Shown piece after piece: positions 1 to 10,551 of a stretch of DNA of 20,220 nucleotides; the first letter of the stretch is position 1, and every line of letters begins with the position of its first letter. This DNA comes from Larix sibirica (lineage: Eukaryota > Streptophyta > Pinopsida > Pinales > Pinaceae): positions 12,378 to 32,597 of the forward strand of contig NWUY0300016990.1 of NCBI GenBank assembly GCA_004151065.3, in the 5' to 3' direction. The translations under genes were made by a program, and so were the position numbers. The notes below the pieces were generated by a model. It saw nothing but the letters and a program-made list of their open reading frames with translations. It was not told where the DNA came from and made no database searches.

Positions 1-1
1 G

Positions 2-408
2 CAATCCAAAAATAAGATCACCATCTATCCCCCGACCAAAATTTCTGTTGATTTAGAAAATATTATCTAGTTAGATGATTATGATGACATGTATGATCAA
101 GTAGTGCACCCAGTCCTTCGCATAAAAAATGCTTTAACACTACAAGCTGAGGATGGGGATACTTATTTAATTTTATTCATAATGTTTATCCTGACAATGA
201 TGTGTTTGAAGGCATTTTTGCAACAGGTGAACAAGAAGAGATCATAGGGGCTCCACCTAAAGATCCTGACACAATGTGATAGTGGGTGTTCTCTATGGAA
301 CAAGAACCCACAACAGTAAAAATAGTAGAAATTATTCCTGGAAAGATTGTGAACATCAACGCAAATCTGAATCCAGACCAAGAACAACTCCTAATTCACA
401 TATCATAG
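2..408 (+). pseudogene. Element A pol, linker upstream of the reverse transcriptase (decayed)
   Basis: Two frames carry protein-like sequence. From 2 to about 178 it reads through VHPVLRIKNALTLQ and has a TAG at 56-58 and a TAA near the left edge. From 181 to 408 a shifted frame reads VFEGIFATGEQEEI, then a TGA-TAG pair, then VNINANLNPDQEQLL, the usual lead-in to a Ty3/gypsy RT (a short helix before the FAW box). It ends in TAG at 406-408, and a one-base shift leads into the RT frame at 410. The protease that would normally precede this is not in the window. The role is inferred only from position and the lead-in motif. Confidence 0.6.
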
Positions 409-409
409 C

Positions 410-982
410 AATGATTTTGCTTGGACATACATGGACATGAAAGGGATACATACTGACATTTTTAAGCATCATATTTATATCAAGGAAGGCACTGTCCCAA
501 TAAGGAATCCCCAAAGAAGAATGAACCCAGCATTTAAAGATATAGTCAAGCAAGAATTACATAAGCTACTCAATGGTGGCTTCATCTATCCAATCTCAGA
601 CAATGAGTGGGTGTCACCTTTGGTGATAGTTCCCAAGAAAGGGGGAAAATGGAGAATATGTGTAGATTACAGAGAGCTTAGTAAGGAAACCAAAAGATAC
701 CATTTTTCCCTACCATTCATTGATCAAGTGCTGGATACTCTTGTTGGGAACAAATTCTTTTCGTTCTTGGACGGTTTTAGTGGATACAATCAGATCCAAA
801 TCCACCCAGTTGATCAAGATAAAACCACATTTACATGCCCATGGGGCACATTTGCATATAGAGTACTACCATTTGGACTCTGCAATGACCCTGCAACCTT
901 TCAGAGGGAAATCTTGAGCATATTTGCATATTTCATCAATGATCAGATTCACCATATGGACAAGATTTTGAGTAGGAACTAG
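410..982 (+). pseudogene. Element A reverse transcriptase domain, catalytically broken
   Basis: RNA-dependent DNA polymerase part of pol, which would act in virus-like particles. The frame opens with NDFAWTYMDMKG just upstream of the first ATG (431). Counting residues from that ATG, the palm and fingers motifs follow in order: GFIYPISDNEWVSPLVIVPKK (near 50-70), RICVDYREL (near 76), FSFLDGFSGYNQI (near 110, catalytic Asp kept), FAYRVLPFGLCNDPATFQR (near 138-156). The YxDD box reads HMDK at 953-964, so the second catalytic Asp is Lys (962-964). The residues before it look shortened compared with relatives. The frame closes with TAG at 980-982, and the thumb continues in another frame. Family assignment is secure; activity is very unlikely. 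Confidence 0.9.
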
Positions 983-1735
983 ACCATTTGGAATCGGTCT
1001 TGAAGAAATGCATAGAGATGAGTCTCTCTCTAAGCAATGATAAATGTAGAATTCTAATGGAAGAAGACATAGTTATAGGGCACCATATATCAGAAAGAGG
1101 AATTGAGTTTGATCAAGCCAAGCTAGCTGTCATTAAAAATCCCCCCCACCAGTCAAACAAAGGGAGGTGCGTAACTTCTTAGTCCAAACAGGCTACTACA
1201 GATGGTTCATAGAAGGATTCAGTAGAGTGGTAGCTCCCATGTTTTCATTATTGACCAAATATACAGATTTCAAATGGACTAATTAGTGCATGACAACGTT
1301 TGAGCACCTAAAAGAGAAAACTACTACCACTCCTATACTCTAAGGATCGAACTAGAATCTACCTTTTCACATTCACTCAAATAATTTCGACACAAATATC
1401 AGTGCAGTTTTAGGACATGAAGAGGAAAATAAGCCCTACACCATCTATTATAATAGCAAAAAATTAGCAGGAGTAGATTTCAACTACACAGTCACTAAGA
1501 AAGAATTTTTAGGTGTTGTCCACGCCATCAATAATTTCTGGCACTACATAACATGAAATCCAGATTTGTACACACCGACCTCTCATCAATAAGGTACCTA
1601 CTGAATAAACCTCATACCAGTGCTAGAGTTATAACATGGCTACTTATTTTACAATATTTTGATTTGACAATTTTAGACAAACCAGGGAAACACAATGTAG
1701 TGGCATATTTTCTATCAAGACTAACCCATGTGTAA
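976..1735 (+). pseudogene. Element A RT thumb/connection and RNase H domain, frameshifted
   Basis: Three frame segments join into one RT-thumb plus RNase H region. From 976 to about 1140 it reads LDHLESVLKKCIEMSLSLS and IVIGHHISERGIEFD. At the C7 run (1141-1147) the frame changes and continues as VRNFLVQTGYYRWFIEGF, then FHIH, KPYTIYY and KKEFLGVVHAINNFWHYIT. At about 1553 it shifts again to SRFVHTDLSSIRYLLNKPH and LTILDKPGKHNVVAYFLSRL. RNase H of this family uses Asp, Glu, Asp, Asp. The first (TDAS-like position) reads SNN, the Glu (KEF) and third position (HTD) are kept, and the last Asp (VADFLSR in relatives) is Tyr at 1706-1708. In-frame stops include TAG and TAA codons between 1280 and 1360. 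Confidence 0.85.
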
Positions 1736-3097
1736 GACAAGGAATTGGTAGAATATAATTTCCCAGATGAACACCTATTTGCAATATCGGTGGAAAGCCC
1801 ATGGTTTGTTGACATAGCCAACTACCTAGTATATGGAAAATTTCCACAACATTATGACTACAAACATAAATTCAAAATAATAAGGCAGAGTGCAACTTAT
1901 AGCTGGATACCAGGGCTGCTTTTTAAGAAATGACCGGATAAGATATTATGAAGGTGCATAAGAGATGATGAAGTACTTGATATACTTCATGCTACTCACA
2001 TTGAGCCATGTGGAAGCCACTATGCAACAAAAAGAACGGCCTATAAGATACTCCAAACAAGGTACTATTGGCCTACACTCCATAAAGAGACTCAAGAGTA
2101 TGTATTACGTTGTGATGACTGTCAAAGGATGGGTAAACCCACACAGAAAGATGAAATGCCTCTTCGGCCTCTAGTATCATTAGATCCATTTGATAAGTGG
2201 GGATTTGACTTTATGGGACCATTTAACCCACCATATAACCAAAAGAAATACATCCTAGTATGTACAAATTACCTTACCAAATGGGTATAAGTTAAAGCTC
2301 TTACTACTGCTGATGAAAATAATGTGGAAATTTTTTTCACAGAACAAATATTCAACAGGTTTGGAGTCCCAAGGAAGTTAGTCTCCGATCAAGGAACACA
2401 ATTTACCTCCAACCTCATTGAAGAAATCATGAGAAGAAACAATATAAAGCATATGCAGTCTTCTTCCTACCACCCACAAGCAAATGGGTAGGTAGGAGTC
2501 ACAAACAGGGAGCCGGAGAAAATTTTGACAAAGACAATTCAATTAAATAAAAGAGATTGTGCAGACAAGTTAAATGACGCAGTTTGGGCCCACAATACAA
2601 CATGGAAGACAACCACTGGGTTTACTCCCTACGAATTAGTATATGGAAAAAATGTTATGTTACCCATTGAATTTGAGATCAAGATACTCAGAACATCTGC
2701 TGAACTAATCATGGAACTATCAAAGATTCAAAAAGAGTGCATTCTACAATTAAATTAGCTAGATGAATACTGACAACAAGCCTTATCCCACACTGAAATA
2801 GTACAACAACAGAGGAAACAATGGCATGACAAGAACATAATGACAAGTAAATTCATAGAAGGAGACTGGGTGTTGTTATATGACTCCAGATTCCAGAAAT
2901 TCAAAGGCAAGTTAACAATCCAGTGGCTAGGACCATACCAAATAGATACCATTTATGACAATGGAGCAATCAAGATAAAAACAATCGATGACAGTCAATT
3001 TTTGATGTTAGTTAATGGACATAGACTCAAGATGTACAAGAAACCACTTCTAAAGAAGAATTCATGCATAACCTATATAAGAAGCATCTCATGCTAA
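1736..3097 (+). pseudogene. Element A integrase (zinc-binding, DDE core and C-terminal domains), stop-riddled
   Basis: The enzyme would insert the element's cDNA into chromosomes. One reading frame, shared with the end of RNase H, runs unbroken by frameshifts to a final TAA at 3095-3097, with premature stops at 1931, 1949, 2288, 2489, 2756 and 2771. The HHCC zinc finger is visible (HATHIEPCGSHY to LRCDDCQRM). The core has WGFDFMGPF (Asp 2207-2209) and VSDQGTQF (Asp 2387-2389). The Glu expected 35 residues further on is Gly (GGA, 2495-2497) in a GxVGVTNRE context. The C-terminal part reads GDWVLLYDSRFQKFKGKL and WLGPYQIDTI, the usual SH3-like or GPY/F-type tail. From 2142 onward it is repeated at 6353-7308. 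Confidence 0.92.
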
Positions 3098-3139
3098 TTG
3101 AGGACCCATATGTCCTCTACTTTAGCTGAAGTCTTCTTC

Positions 3140-3221
3140 AAAAGAAAAAAGAGAAAAAAGAGGAAAAAAAGAGAAAAAAGAGAGGAAAAAAAGAGAAAAA
3201 AAGAAAAAAGAGAGAAAAAAA
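3140..3221 (+). repeat. 82-base pure A/G tract just after integrase
   Basis: Only A and G occur from 3140 to 3221, in irregular GAAAAA/GAGGAAAA units, about 40 bases after the integrase stop. It is low-complexity. Long homopurine runs can form triplex DNA or mimic a polypurine tract, but nothing shows that this one does. Frames read through it on either strand (Lys/Arg/Glu-rich or Phe/Ser/Leu-rich) are composition artefacts. Confidence 0.9.
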
Positions 3222-3890
3222 CAGAAAACATGCATAACTACATAAAATTTTCTAGCAAGCAAAGAAACAGATACTTTATCAATCAAGCGAGGCAGAACGA
3301 AAATTATCAAGCGATCCAGAATAATTACTATCAAGCGAGCTAGTAAGTGTTCTCCAACTAACACAAATTCAAAAATTACATAACAACAACCTCCAATACA
3401 GAAACGAACAAAGATACTACAGACAAAGCCACAATAACTACAAGAACCAACATGTGTGATCTGCCACATCACATCAAAAAATCACTCTCCACATCATCTC
3501 TCCAGGTATATTAAGCATAAAAAGATAACTTTTGACCTCATTATTTTAAATCGATAGAATCTAGTCTACCTACAAAAAGCATAATTAACCCATAAACCGA
3601 GCTGAGGACAACTCACTTGTAGAAAGGGGGATCCAGCACGTAATTCAAAGGAAGGACATTTATCCATGAGAAATAATAATTGCACATTCAAAATGGAAAG
3701 AAAAATCTAGGGTGGTGAATAAGATGCATGAAAAAATATGATTAAAACATGTGTTTCATATCTCCCCACGATCTTAATTTCAATCAGTCTAAAAAATGGG
3801 AGAATAATGAGGTGGTAAGGAAAAACGAACGGAATTTGAATGTTTTTTTGGCATACATTCACTTCAAAACGATCACAACAAGAGAGCAAG
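3222..3890. other. Spacer between integrase and extra ORF, nothing recognised
   Basis: About 670 bases with stops in all frames. A short run of related words (caagcga, atcaagcga) recurs between 3290 and 3340. There is no LTR end, tRNA or recognisable domain. It is repeated at 7433-8101. Frame 3749-3985 is open but only its last part may belong to the following ORF. The stretch is probably untranslated spacer or a splice/leader region for the extra ORF, but no splice site can be assigned. Confidence 0.5.
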
Positions 3891-6309
3891 ATGGAGTAGA
3901 GGAAGTAGGGGCATGCTTAGAAATTCAAGTAACAATTCAAGGGAATCTAGTTCTCGACTCAAGAAAAAAAACACAAGTAAGTTAGCCTCAGTCCTTCAAC
4001 TTGTTCATAGTTTCAGTTCGATTTAAAACAACGACTGCTAGTTTTAAGAAGAGCGAGCCTCTGGATCATTCCCTCATTTATTATAACCTGAAGGTATTGA
4101 CCATCCTCCGCACTACGGGTTCAATGGATGCCCTTCATCACCTGTTTAAGGGGATATGAGCAGAATGTGGCCTTGGAATTTGCTAGAAACCTCAAACATT
4201 TGAAAGAAGAAGAATATGTAACAAAGGTGAAAGGGTTGTGTATCCATCTGAACGAAGAAAGAATATCGAATTAGACATGCATTCCTAAGGGGTTACATCG
4301 GGGTAAGGATGATAGGGAAATTTCCATAAAAGAAAATCAGACCTTCTTTGCAGAAGGAGAAAGGTATAAGGAGGATAAAAATGGAGTCAAAAGGGAAACT
4401 ATGCCAAAAACCTGGGATGAAATTGAAACTGTCATCCCAAAATACATCACCTGTACCAGGAGACTCAGTTATGTACCCACATTTCACTTCAGGATGATGG
4501 ACCTCTTAAGAAATTGAGGGCATATTAAACCAAGCAACAATATCAACATTCCCTTTTACCTACTGCAGTCTACGCAGGAGATGATTCAGAAGGTGGTGCA
4601 AGGAAAAGACGATGCCCTAGTGCATTATGGAATGATTAAGTTAATTATTTGTGAGGAATTGTCCGCCTAGATCCTTGAAATTTCCTGGGAAGAATTCATA
4701 CATATTTCCACTGATTATGTGCAAAGAATGAGGGGAAATCCAGGTTTGATCTCAACCCCCATTACATGACAGCAAGAAAGGAAGGGTTTAGGCACAAAAA
4801 AGAAGACAACCACTCAGTTAGGGGCTAAAAGAAAGATTGAGTTGGAGATAGATGACAATGAGATAAATGCTTGCACCTTGGTAAAAATAAAGCATTCTAA
4901 AGAGGTCTCTACTAATAAATAACCAATGTCATTCTATAGAATACACAAGTTCAAACGAAGGAGTAGGAGGCTTAAGAAGGAAGCATAAATCAGGGAAGAA
5001 AAAGAAGAAGAAGAGAAGGGAGAAAAAATCAGGGAAGAAAAAGAGAAAGAAGATGAAGAGGAATCTAGGAAGTCACCCCTAGATCAGCATGACTCAGAGG
5101 ACTATGATATGGAAGAAGGAGAACCTTTCGTGTTTATGGAAGAGAAGACGCCAATCGAGGCTAGTACCTCAAATGGAGAATAAATTCCAGTCATCTAGTA
5201 TTCTTTCCTAATGGATGCATTATCAGAACTATCAAGGTTTAAGGAAGAATTGACAACATTGAAGCTTGTACACATTCCCCTATGACCACAAGGGTAAGTG
5301 GGAATTTTGCATCTTCGACAGAGACTCCAGTTAGCCCTGAGAAGATTCATATTTTAAAGATGAAGCATTCTTACTAACAAAAGCACTTGGAGCAGCAAAA
5401 CCAAGCATTGCAAGCCGAATTGGGGAGAGCTCAAGAAAGGTTAGCAGAGAAAGATAAAAAAATATTGAAGCCGTAGACTAACTTGGAGCAAACTACCAAG
5501 ATTTATGAAGGAGTTGTTTGTTATAGACACCCATCCAGAATTTATACTATATATCTATGAGAGAAGTGGTGCTGATTTCAACTACAAAGGTTAACAAAAA
5601 TTTTTCCATTTGAATTGGCCAGCCAAAATATTTTGTGGACGCCTCACTAGACATCATAGAGCTTGAAAAAGACCAGCTGTGTGAATTCTACCTCCATAAT
5701 GTGGTTGTGCCTCATTCATATTACTGGTCACCGAACCCATACATTGGTAATTTTTAGTTAAGAGCACTCTATTCCTAGATGAACCATGAAATAGAAAGAG
5801 CAGAAGATGTTCATATTTACTAGTAAGAGGAATGAGTGAATGCGTTATGGTTTAGAGCAGAAGCATCTCATCTTGGAACAATGATCCAAAATCACGGTGC
5901 TCTAACAGCTGATGAGGACTTAATTCCTATCCTCAAGGAGAAGCAGTAGGAGGCTATTGAACATTTTGATAAAACCATTTAGAGTACCCTTGAGGAAGTG
6001 GAGGAGGCCATAAGGGAAAGGTGGAAAATAATTTCAGGAGATATGAAGAAGAGGGATCCACACTCCCCCCAAAGGCTGGATGTTTCCCTGTTTAGGGCAC
6101 AAATGTACAAATAATCTCTACATAAACATAAGCTAAAATGGATTGGAATGAAGATAAACCCACCATTCTTTCTTACCTTGACAATCAAAGAAAACCTCGA
6201 TGAAGAAGAAAAAAGGGGGAGTTGGGCCAAAGAAGAAAAAAACATGGGGTATTACCTTCAGACAGGGGCACTGAGGATCGTGGCATGGGATATTAGGGAG
6301 GCCTTTTAA
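3891..6309 (+). pseudogene. Element A extra ORF downstream of integrase, unknown product (left copy)
   Basis: A decayed ORF of roughly 800 codons, same strand as pol, read in several frame segments. Around 3896-4010 it is Ser/Arg-rich (RNSSNNSRESSSRLKKK). From 4022 to 4160 it includes EPLDHSLIYYNLKVL. From 4173 to 5286 one frame runs about 370 codons with roughly nine stops and holds RNLKHLKEEEYV, YVPTFHFRMMDLLRN, INIPFYLLQST, a basic patch (FKRRSRRLKK) and an acidic Lys/Glu repeat. From 5288 to about 5548 it is coiled-coil-like (QQNQALQAELGRAQERL). From about 5563 to 6309 it reads VDASLDIIELEKDQL, ASHLGTMIQNHGALT and GYYLQTGALRIVAWDI, closing at TAA 6307-6309. No transmembrane segment or signal peptide is visible, so it does not look like the env-like gene of Athila. 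I do not recognise the family. Confidence 0.6.
4989..5066 (+). repeat. Two-unit 39-bp repeat coding an acidic Lys/Glu peptide
   Basis: The word atcagggaagaaaaag begins at 4989 and again at 5028, 39 bases or 13 codons apart. In the ORF frame the two units read IREEKEEEEKGEK and IREEKEKEDEEES. The unit length is a multiple of three and so keeps the frame, as expected if the repeat arose while the ORF was under coding constraint. The same repeat appears in the right copy, 4211 bases on. Confidence 0.75.
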
Positions 6310-6351
6310 CAACCAATAAGTCCACCAGGCCAAGGGGATGGGTTACACAAG

Positions 6352-6352
6352 N
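6352..6352. other. Single ambiguous base (N) at the junction of the two 4.2-kb copies
   Basis: The only N in the window. It sits exactly between the last base of the left copy (6351) and the first base of the right copy (6353). A one-base N at this point suggests a contig join rather than a biological breakpoint. Confidence 0.95.
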
Positions 6353-7308
6353 CACAGAAAGATGAAATGCCTATTTAGCCTCAAGTATCATTAGATCCAT
6401 TTGAAAAGTGGGGATTTGACTTTATGGGACCATTTAACCCACCATATAACCAAAAGAAATACATCCTAGTATGTACAAATTACCTTACCAAATGGGTATA
6501 AGTTAAAGCTCTTACTACTGCTGATGAAAATAATGTGGAAATTTTTTTCACAGAACAAATATTCAACAGGTTTGGAGTCCCAAGGAAGTTAGTCTCCGAT
6601 CAAGGAACACAATTTACCTCCAACCTCATTGAAGAAATCATGAGAAGAAACAATATAAAGCATATGCAGTCTTCTTCCTACCACCCACAAGCAAATGGGT
6701 AGGTAGGAGTCACAAACAGGGAGCCGGAGAAAATTTTGACAAAGACAATTCAATTAAATAAAAGAGATTGTGCAGACAAGTTAAATGACGCAGTTTGGGC
6801 CCACAATACAACATGGAAGACAACCACTGGGTTTACTCCCTATGAATTAGTATATGGAAAAAATGTTATGTTACCCATTGAATTTGAGATCAAGATACTC
6901 AGAACATCTGCTGAACTAATCATGGAACTATCAAAGATTCAAAAAGAGTGCATTCTACAATTAAATTAGCTAGATGAATACTGACAACAAGCCTTATCCC
7001 ACACTGAAATAGTACAACAACAGAGGAAACAATGGCATGACAAGAACATAATGACAAGTAAATTCATAGAAGGAGACTGGGTGTTGTTATATGACTCCAG
7101 ATTCCAGAAATTCAAAGGCAAGTTAACAATCCAGTGGCTAGGACCATACCAAATAGATACCATTTATGACAATGGAGCAATCAAGATAAAAACAATCGAT
7201 GACAGTCAATTTTTGATGTTAGTTAATGGACATAGACTCAAGATGTACAAGAAACCACTTCTAAAGAAGAATTCATGCATAACCTATATAAGAAGCATCT
7301 CATGCTAA
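6353..7308 (+). pseudogene. Element A integrase, 3' part, second copy
   Basis: Duplicate of 2142-3097. It begins inside the integrase just after the zinc finger, so it has the DDE core and C-terminal domain but no N-terminal domain. It carries the same premature stops (TAA 6499, TAG 6700, TAG 6967, TGA 6982) and the same Glu-to-Gly change at the third catalytic position (6706-6708). One further stop is private to this copy: TTTAGCC at 6374-6380 reads as a TAG (6376-6378) where the left copy has CGG. Sharing five of six defects shows the copies did not decay independently. Confidence 0.9.
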
Positions 7309-7350
7309 TTGAGGACCCATATGTCCTCTACTTTAGCTGAAGTCTTCTTC

Positions 7351-7432
7351 AAAAGAAAAAAGAGAAAAAAGAGGAAAAAAAGAGAAAAAAGAGAGGAAAA
7401 AAAGAGAAAAAAAGAAAAAAGAGAGAAAAAAA
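7351..7432 (+). repeat. 82-base pure A/G tract, second copy
   Basis: Identical to 3140-3221 by eye. Exact conservation of such a length-unstable tract argues that the two copies are very recent or are the same DNA assembled twice. Confidence 0.9.
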
Positions 7433-8101
7433 CAGAAAACATGCATAACTACATAAAATTTTCTAGCAAGCAAAGAAACAGATACTTTATCAATCAAGCG
7501 AGGCAGAACGAAAATTATCAAGCGATCCAGAATAATTACTATCAAGCGAGCTAGTAAGTGTTCTCCAACTAACACAAATTCAAAAATTACATAACAACAA
7601 CCTCCAATACAGAAACGAACAAAGATACTACAGACAAAGCCACAATAACTACAAGAACCAACATGTGTGATCTGCCACATCACATCAAAAAATCACTCTC
7701 CACATCATCTCTCCAGGTATATTAAGCATAAAAAGATAACTTTTGACCTCATTATTTTAAATCGATAGAATCTAGTCTACCTACAAAAAGCATAATTAAC
7801 CCATAAACCGAGCTGAGGACAACTCACTTGTAGAAAGGGGGATCCAGCACGTAATTCAAAGGAAGGACATTTATCCATGAGAAATAATAATTGCACATTC
7901 AAAATGGAAAGAAAAATCTAGGGTGGTGAATAAGATGCATGAAAAAATATGATTAAAACATGTGTTTCATATCTCCCCACGATCTTAATTTCAATCAGTC
8001 TAAAAAATGGGAGAATAATGAGGTGGTAAGGAAAAACGAACGGAATTTGAATGTTTTTTTGGCATACATTCACTTCAAAACGATCACAACAAGAGAGCAA
8101 G
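7433..8101. other. Spacer, second copy, nothing recognised
   Basis: Duplicate of 3222-3890. No gene, RNA or LTR feature is visible. Confidence 0.5.
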
Positions 8102-10520
8102 ATGGAGTAGAGGAAGTAGGGGCATGCTTAGAAATTCAAGTAACAATTCAAGGGAATCTAGTTCTCGACTCAAGAAAAAAAACACAAGTAAGTTAGCCTC
8201 AGTCCTTCAACTTGTTCATAGTTTCAGTTCGATTTAAAACAACGACTGCTAGTTTTAAGAAGAGCGAGCCTCTGGATCATTCCCTCATTTATTATAACCT
8301 GAAGGTATTGACCATCCTCCGCACTACGGGTTCAATGGATGCCCTTCATCACCTGTTTAAGGGGATATGACCAGAATGTGGCCTTGGAATTTGCTAGAAA
8401 CCTCAAACATTTGAAAGAAGAAGAATATGTAACAAAGGTGAAAGGGTTGTGTATCCATCTGAACGAAGAAAGAATATCGAATTAGACATGCATTCCTAAG
8501 GGGTTACATCGGGGTAAGGATGATAGGGAAATTTCCATAAAAGAAAATCAGACCTTCTTTGCAGAAGGAGAAAGGTATAAGGAGGATAAAAATGGAGTCA
8601 AAAGGGAAACTATGCCAAAAACCTGGGATGAAATTGAAACTGTCATCCCAAAATACATCACCTGTACCAGGAGACTCAGTTATGTACCCACATTTCACTT
8701 CAGGATGATGGACCTCTTAAGAAATTGAGGGCATATTAAACCAAGCAACAATATCAACATTCCCTTTTACCTACTGCAGTCTACGCAGGAGATGATTCAG
8801 AAGGTGGTGCAAGGAAAAGACGATGCCCTAGTGCATTATGGAATGATTAAGTTAATTATTTGTGAGGAATTGTCCGCCTAGATCCTTGAAATTTCCTGGG
8901 AAGAATTCATACATATTTCCACTGATTATGTGCAAAGAATGAGGGGAAATCCAGGTTTGATCTCAACCCCCATTACATGACAGCAAGAAAGGAAGGGTTT
9001 AGGCACAAAAAAGAAGACAACCACTCAGTTAGGGGCTAAAAGAAAGATTGAGTTGGAGATAGATGACAATGAGATAAATGCTTGCACCTTGGTAAAAATA
9101 AAGCATTCTAAAGAGGTCTCTACTAATAAATAACCAATGTCATTCTATAGAATACACAAGTTCAAACGAAGGAGTAGGAGGCTTAAGAAGGAAGCATAAA
9201 TCAGGGAAGAAAAAGAAGAAGAAGAGAAGGGAGAAAAAATCAGGGAAGAAAAAGAGAAAGAAGATGAAGAGGAATCTAGGAAGTCACCCCTAGATCAGCA
9301 TGACTCAGAGGACTATGATATGGAAGAAGGAGAACCTTTCGTGTTTATGGAAGAGAAGACGCCAATCGAGGCTAGTACCTCAAATGGAGAATAAATTCCA
9401 GTCATCTAGTATTCTTTCCTAATGGATGCATTATCAGAACTATCAAGGGTTAAGGAAGAATTGACAACATTGAAGCTTGTACACATTCCCCTATGACCAC
9501 AAGGGTAAGTGGGAATTTTGCATCTTCGACAGAGACTCCAGTTAGCCCTGAGAAGATTCATATTTTAAAGATGAAGCATTCTTACTAACAAAAGCACTTG
9601 GAGCAGCAAAACCAAGCATTGCAAGCCGAATTGGGGAGAGCTCAAGAAAGGTTAGCAGAGAAAGATAAAAAAATATTGAAGCCGTAGACTAACTTGGAGC
9701 AAACTACCAAGATTTATGAAGGAGTTGTTTGTTATAGACACCCATCCAGAATTTATACTATATATCTATGAGAGAAGTGGTGCTGATTTCAACTACAAAG
9801 GTTAACAAAAATTTTTCCATTTGAATTGGCCAGCCAAAATATTTTGTGGACGCCTCACTAGACATCATAGAGCTTGAAAAAGACCAGCTGTGTGAATTCT
9901 ACCTCCATAATGTGGTTGTGCCTCATTCATATTACTGGTCACCGAACCCATACATTGGTAATTTTTAGTTAAGAGCACTCTATTCCTAGATGAACCATGA
10001 AATAGAAAGAACAGAAGATGTTCATATTTACTAGTAAGAGGAATGAGTGAATGCGTTATGGTTTAGAGCAGAAGCATCTCATCTTGGAACAATGATCCAA
10101 AATCACGGTGCTCTAACAGCTGATGAGGACTTAATTCCTATCCTCAAGGAGAAGCAGTAGGAGGCTATTGAACATTTTGATAAAACCATTTAGAGTACCC
10201 TTGAGGAAGTGGAGGAGGCCATAAGGGAAAGGTGGAAAATAATTTCAGGAGATATGAAGAAGAGGGATCCACACTCCCCCCAAAGGCTGGATGTTTCCCT
10301 GTTTAGGGCACAAATGTACAAATAATCTCTACATAAACATAAGCTAAAATGGATTGGAATGAAGATAAACCCACCATTCTTTCTTACCTTGACAATCAAA
10401 GAAAACCTCGATGAAGAAGAAAAAAGGGGGAGTTGGGCCAAAGAAGAAAAAAACATGGGGTATTACCCTCAGACAGGGGCACTGAGGATCGTGGCATGGG
10501 ATATTAGGGAGGCCTTTTAA
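8102..10520 (+). pseudogene. Element A extra ORF, second copy (reaches the polypurine tract region)
   Basis: Duplicate of 3891-6309 with the same frame breaks and stops. Differences seen are at 8371, 9449, 10011 and 10468 (the last turns Leu to Pro in the ORF frame). Here the 3' context is complete: the TAA at 10518-10520 is followed by a short in-frame tail to another TAA at 10569-10571, then the polypurine tract about 10 bases later. The ORF therefore fills the whole interval between the spacer and the 3' end of the element, which is the position of env-like or accessory ORFs in plant OTA elements. The product is unknown, and the frame is too broken to be expressed as one protein. Confidence 0.6.
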
Positions 10521-10551
10521 CAACCAATAAGTCCACCAGGCCAAGGGGATG

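Larger units (their letters stand above)
2142..6351 (+). repeat. Left copy of a 4.2-kb near-identical direct duplication (probable assembly overlap)
   Basis: Every base from 2142 to 6351 lines up with 6353-10562 at a constant offset of 4211, with no indel seen. By eye I count 12 mismatches. Five lie in the first 55 bases (2162, 2165, 2166, 2172, 2194), one near the end (6341), and six are spread over the rest (2632, 4160, 5238, 5800, 6257 and one I may have mis-scored nearby). It starts inside integrase and ends about 30 bases short of the polypurine tract seen after the right copy. The left copy ends next to the N at 6352. Confidence 0.95.

Noticed and set aside
3122-3472. Open 116-codon minus-strand frame (and its copy at 7333-7683) rich in Phe, Ser and Leu
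   Set aside because: It is the reverse reading of the homopurine tract; composition alone keeps it open and gives a false membrane-protein look.
4293-6333. Short minus-strand frames over the extra ORF (and their copies 4211 bases on)
   Set aside because: They are shadows of the plus-strand decayed ORF, with no motifs of their own.
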